A DNA stretch of 8,221 nt from an uncultured bacterium (GTDB taxonomy: Bacteria; Oederibacteriota; PGYV01; CAILUR01). A program made the translations under genes and the position numbers. Shown piece by piece: positions 5,128 through 8,221 of this stretch (its first letter is position 1; the number at the start of each line of letters is the position of its first letter). The notes beneath the pieces are model-generated. The model made no database searches and was not told where the DNA came from. It saw nothing but the letters and a program-made list of their open reading frames with translations. The DNA is taken from NCBI GenBank assembly GCA_903837445.1, contig CAILUR010000252.1, positions 1 through 8,221 on the forward strand, given 5' to 3'.

Positions 5128-8075
5128 AGAAAAAAACTATCAAAAAATTTCTACAACGAAAATCACTCAAAAACAAAATTAAATCAAAGGGTAAAAACCT
5201 AAAAAAAGATTTAGATTTTCCAGTTGTCGGCATAGGCGCATCTGCTGGCGGGCTTGAGGCCTTCGAGCAATTCTTCAATAACACTCCTGTAGATTCTGGT
5301 ATGGCGTATGTTGTCATACAGCACCTTGACCCTAACCGGGAAGGAATGCTACCAGAGCTATTACAACGAATGACCAAAATGAAAGTAGTCGAAGTAGAAA
5401 ATGGAACGAAAATAGCACCGAACTTCGTGTATGTCATACCCCACAATAAAAGTATGTCCATAGTAAACGAACAACTGATGTTGGGGGTGCCGAAAGAAGG
5501 GCTTAGATTGCCTATAAACTTATTTTTCAAATCGCTTGCCCTAGACCTGCACGAAAGAGCTGTAGGTGTGATATTGTCTGGTATGGGGTCTGACGGGGCT
5601 CTCGGTATGGTGGCTATCAAGGAAAAATATGGCCTGACAGTTGTCCAGAAACCTGAGAACGCCAAATTTGATTCTATGCCGAGGAGCGCAGTTGAGAATG
5701 TGGATATAGACATTATAGCTGACGCAAAGGACTTGCCGGGAAAGATTGCCAAATTTTACGCCGGTACTCTAAAAAACAGAAATGAGCACGAACACCCAAC
5801 TGCTAAAACAAGTGCTTTTGAAAAGATAATGGTGATACTCCGCAACGCCAGCGAAAATGATTTTTCCCTTTATAAAAGTAATATGGTGCAACGGCGCATA
5901 GAACGGCGTATGAGCATTCACCGAATAAACAATATGTCCGACTATGTGGAATATTTGCATAAGAATAAAGGCGAGGTCAAAATGCTTTTTAAAGAAATGC
6001 TCATAGGCGTGACAAGTTTTTTTCGCGACCCTAAAACTTGGGAACTTATGAAAGAAAAAACATTGCCCAAACTGATAGCGAAAAAAAAGCTACTGCGCGC
6101 CTGGGTGCCGGCTTGCTCCACTGGGGAAGAAGCTTATACGCTGGCAATGATTTTTACCGAACTTATGGAAGAAACTGAAAATAATGAAAAAATATCATTG
6201 CAGATATTTGCGACAGACCTGGATAACGAAGCCATAGAAAAAGCCAGAAAAGGGATTTTTTCCGACAAAATAGTTGAAAATGTCTCGCAAAAACGCCTGA
6301 AGAGATTTTTCAGGGCTGATAAAAATACTTTTCAGATAAGTCGCGAGATAAGGGAAATGATTGTCTTCGCACCGCAGAATGTGGTCAAAGACCCGCCTTT
6401 TACGAATATAGATATCATTTCCTGCCGCAATTTATTGATATATATGGATAACGAATTACAGGACAGGTTAATTTCAATTTTCCGCTATGCCCTGAATTCA
6501 GGTGGTTTGCTACTGCTCGGCTCGGCTGAAACGGTAGGGAACAACGACAAGGATTTCTTGGCTATTGATAATAGACATAAGATATATCAACTGATGCGAC
6601 AGGATAAAAAAGCCTTTATTTATACAGCACCAGAGCAATTTTTTAACCCAGTGAGTGCAACGAAGAAAAAGGAACTTGCTATCAAAGATAAAATAAATCT
6701 CGAGGATTTGACAGAACAATTAATACTCCAGCAGTATTCTCCCGCGGGAGTGCTGGTTACCTCCAAAGGCGATATAGTCCATATCACCGGGCATACTGGG
6801 AAATATCTGGAACCCGCGGCTGGGAAGACAAACTGGAATATTTTTGCAATGTTGCGCGAAGGGATGCGTGGAGAGTTTGAAAGGGCCTTCAAAAAAATAT
6901 TAAAAAATAAGAAGACCGTGAGCATAAGCAATATCAGGGTGGACTATCAGAAGGGCGCTAAGGCCGCGGACATTATGCTAAAATATGTCGGAAACAATAA
7001 TGCTATGAATGGAATGGTACTTGTGCTTTTTTCAGATACGGATAAAAGTTTCGGGGATATAATGCAGAGCAATGACAAAGATAAAAAAAATGAGTCCAAT
7101 GCCTGTAAAGAACTGCGGTTTGAACTGCAAAGGGCAAAGGATAATTTACACGCCAACGAGGAAGAAATGCAGACCTCACAGGAAGAACTAAAGTCAGTCA
7201 ATGAGGAATTGCAGTCCAATGTGGAGGAACTTCAGTCTTCTAACGAGGAACTGACCACTTCCAAAGAAGAAATGCAAAGCCTAAACGAGGAACTGCAGAC
7301 AGTAAACTCGGAAATGCAGTCAAAAATGGTTATTTACGAGAAGGTCAACAACGATATGAGAAACTTAATGGAAAGCACCGAGATAGCCGTGCTTTTCGTG
7401 GACAAGAAAAACTGTATTACTCAGTTTACTTTTTCGGCAACAAAGTTATACAGTTTGAGGCAGTCCGATATAGGGCGCCCATTCACCGAACTGAACAGTG
7501 ACTTGATATATCCAGATATGAAAAAAGATACCGAGGAAGTGTTGCGGTCGCTGGTGTTTATTGAAAAAGAGATACATACAAAAACTGAATTGTGGTTCAG
7601 AGTGCGTATTATGCCGTATAGGACCCTTGATGACCATATTGATGGACTGGTAATAACCTTTACGAATATTACTGTGTTAAAAAAACTCGAAGCCGTGATG
7701 AAAGAGAGTGAACGGCAGGGTAAACTGATGCACACTTTTATGGATCAGGGCTTGGCGCTTCTTGAAATAATCACTGATGAGAACGATAGGCCTGTGGATT
7801 ACAAGTTTGTGGATATGAACGAAAGCTATATACAGCTCTTCGGAATAAACCACGAAACGGCAGTGGGTATTGGAATAAGCGAAGTTATGCCAGAAGCCGG
7901 AGCATATTGGACCGATATGATTAAAAAGGCCGTCTTGACAGGCGAACCGGTCTATTACGAAAGTTTTCTGGAAACTAGTGGAAAATATTTTGGGGTTTAC
8001 ATTTATAGTCCGGAGAAAAAGCAGGTGGCTTTACTGGTGACGGATATCACAAAAATTAAAAAAGAGAAAAGGTAA
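5124..8075 (+). CDS. CheB-CheR-PAS hybrid signalling protein
   Basis: A complete 983-residue cytosolic protein starting at TTG; no ATG is in frame before the first domain, and an in-frame stop lies at 5100-5102. Domain order: a Lys-rich tail (1-30); CheB methylesterase (about 31-215) with S40 in GASAGG, H67 in IQHLDP and D157 in SGMGSDGA, the full catalytic triad; CheR N-terminal helices (about 230-285, QRRIERRMSIH); CheR methyltransferase (about 290-490) with the SAM loop PACSTGEEAYTLAM (329-342), ATDLD (363-367) and ISCRNLLIY (432-440); a PAS-like region (about 530-640); an eight-heptad coiled coil (680-734); PAS (about 745-855); and a second PAS (about 866-978). It lacks the CheY-like receiver of classical CheB and has no histidine kinase domain. 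Both enzymes look active, so it may methylate and demethylate glutamates on a receptor or partner under PAS control. A probable sensor kinase gene follows 5 bases downstream. Classical chemotaxis is possible, but no che or mcp gene is in view. Confidence 0.95.
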   Translation: MKKKTIKKFLQRKSLKNKIKSKGKNLKKDLDFPVVGIGASAGGLEAFEQFFNNTPVDSGMAYVVIQHLDPNREGMLPELLQRMTKMKVVEVENGTKIAPNFVYVIPHNKSMSIVNEQLMLGVPKEGLRLPINLFFKSLALDLHERAVGVILSGMGSDGALGMVAIKEKYGLTVVQKPENAKFDSMPRSAVENVDIDIIADAKDLPGKIAKFYAGTLKNRNEHEHPTAKTSAFEKIMVILRNASENDFSLYKSNMVQRRIERRMSIHRINNMSDYVEYLHKNKGEVKMLFKEMLIGVTSFFRDPKTWELMKEKTLPKLIAKKKLLRAWVPACSTGEEAYTLAMIFTELMEETENNEKISLQIFATDLDNEAIEKARKGIFSDKIVENVSQKRLKRFFRADKNTFQISREIREMIVFAPQNVVKDPPFTNIDIISCRNLLIYMDNELQDRLISIFRYALNSGGLLLLGSAETVGNNDKDFLAIDNRHKIYQLMRQDKKAFIYTAPEQFFNPVSATKKKELAIKDKINLEDLTEQLILQQYSPAGVLVTSKGDIVHITGHTGKYLEPAAGKTNWNIFAMLREGMRGEFERAFKKILKNKKTVSISNIRVDYQKGAKAADIMLKYVGNNNAMNGMVLVLFSDTDKSFGDIMQSNDKDKKNESNACKELRFELQRAKDNLHANEEEMQTSQEELKSVNEELQSNVEELQSSNEELTTSKEEMQSLNEELQTVNSEMQSKMVIYEKVNNDMRNLMESTEIAVLFVDKKNCITQFTFSATKLYSLRQSDIGRPFTELNSDLIYPDMKKDTEEVLRSLVFIEKEIHTKTELWFRVRIMPYRTLDDHIDGLVITFTNITVLKKLEAVMKESERQGKLMHTFMDQGLALLEIITDENDRPVDYKFVDMNESYIQLFGINHETAVGIGISEVMPEAGAYWTDMIKKAVLTGEPVYYESFLETSGKYFGVYIYSPEKKQVALLVTDITKIKKEKR
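7161..7325 (+). repeat. 21-base degenerate tandem repeat encoding eight coiled-coil heptads
   Basis: Eight in-frame units of 21 bases encode residues 680-734 of the CheBR hybrid. The units are EEMQTSQ, EELKSVN, EELQSNV, EELQSSN, EELTTSK, EEMQSLN, EELQTVN and a final shortened SEMQSK. The third position of each unit is always Leu or Met, giving one hydrophobic stripe and a parallel coiled-coil or signalling-helix linker between the enzyme half and the PAS half. The unit DNA has diverged, so this is an old expansion, not a recent one. Confidence 0.85.
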
Positions 8076-8101
8076 TAAAAATGAGAAATAAAAATGAGAA
8101 C
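8076..8101 (+). repeat. 13-base tandem direct repeat over the next start codon
   Basis: TAAAAATGAGAA occurs twice, at 8076-8087 and 8089-8100, as two 13-base units differing only in their last base. Each copy has an ATG, at 8081 and 8094, in different frames. Only the first leads into the open sensor frame; the second reaches a stop after 13 codons. A change in unit number would alter which ATG is productive. Confidence 0.7.
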
Positions 8102-8221
8102 AAAAAGCTGCGGTTGGAAGCTGAAAGGCATTTAAAAAAGAAAGGTAATAAAACAGGGGTTAAAAAACCGTTGTTGGACGAGATTAAACTGCTTCACGAA
8201 CTGCAGGTGCACCAGGTGGAA
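8081..8221 (+). CDS. N-terminus of a probable PAS sensor histidine kinase, cut by the window end
   Basis: Only 47 codons are visible. The ATG at 8081 is five bases after the CheBR stop and has AAAAGG at 8067-8072 as a plausible ribosome-binding site, so the two genes are likely co-transcribed. The visible protein is strongly basic and Lys-rich at first, probably disordered and cytosolic, with no signal peptide. It then reads PLLDEIKLLHELQVHQVE. LLHELQVHQ followed by I/V-E is a familiar lead-in, usually continuing into LEMQNEELR, at the start of PAS-domain sensor histidine kinases. This is pattern knowledge; no PAS or kinase residues are yet in view. If correct, it supplies the kinase the CheBR hybrid lacks. 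It could also be a PAS protein with another output such as GGDEF. The Lys-rich start resembles the tail of the CheBR protein. Confidence 0.7.
   Translation, partial: MRNKNENKKLRLEAERHLKKKGNKTGVKKPLLDEIKLLHELQVHQVE

Noticed and set aside
5084..5752. A 222-codon open frame on the - strand opposite the CheB domain and the TTG start.
   Set aside because: It begins at TTG without a Shine-Dalgarno sequence, mirrors a strongly supported catalytic domain, and shows no recognisable motif, so it is a shadow frame.
8094..8135. The second ATG in the tandem repeat as an alternative sensor start.
   Set aside because: Its frame stops after 13 codons, whereas the ATG at 8081 stays open to the window end and yields the HELQVHQ motif.

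Overview
The window carries seven protein-coding genes, all on the + strand. The first is cut by the left edge and the last by the right edge. No tRNA, rRNA, insertion sequence or CRISPR array is visible. The sequence is moderately AT-rich. Isoleucine is written mostly as ATA in the genes checked. The gene content suggests a bacterium with a large sensory repertoire, possibly an anaerobe from a little-studied phylum, but the window cannot fix the lineage.

Region 1 (1-4987) looks like one operon of five tightly packed genes. It holds the C-terminal part of an AmmeMemoRadiSam system protein B (Memo family), an iron-dependent alcohol dehydrogenase, a GT39/ArnT-like membrane glycosyltransferase, a 103-residue cupin, and a large polytopic GT-C-like membrane protein with C-terminal TPR-like repeats. 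The first two junctions are 4-base ATGA overlaps. The next two gaps are 16 and 10 bases, each with a good Shine-Dalgarno sequence. The first pair may be a metabolic module of unknown substrate. The last three may act in cell-envelope glycan or lipid-linked sugar transfer.

Region 2 (4988-5123) is the only sizeable gap. It has a perfect TATAAT box without a good -35 partner and a short hairpin just downstream. A four-codon mini-ORF there has a stop that overlaps the TTG start of the next gene. No convincing terminator was seen.

Region 3 (5124-8221) is a signalling unit. A 983-residue CheB-CheR-PAS hybrid joins a methylesterase, a methyltransferase, a PAS-like domain, an eight-heptad coiled coil and two further PAS domains. 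It has no receiver and no kinase. Five bases later starts a protein whose N-terminus ends in LLHELQVHQVE, typical of PAS-containing sensor histidine kinases, so the kinase is probably encoded separately. No other chemotaxis gene is in view, so the pair may be a sensory system unrelated to classical chemotaxis.

No clearly unprecedented system can be demonstrated from this window alone. The best leads are the split CheBR/sensor pair, the 13-bp tandem repeat over the sensor start codon, and the Memo-dehydrogenase coupling.
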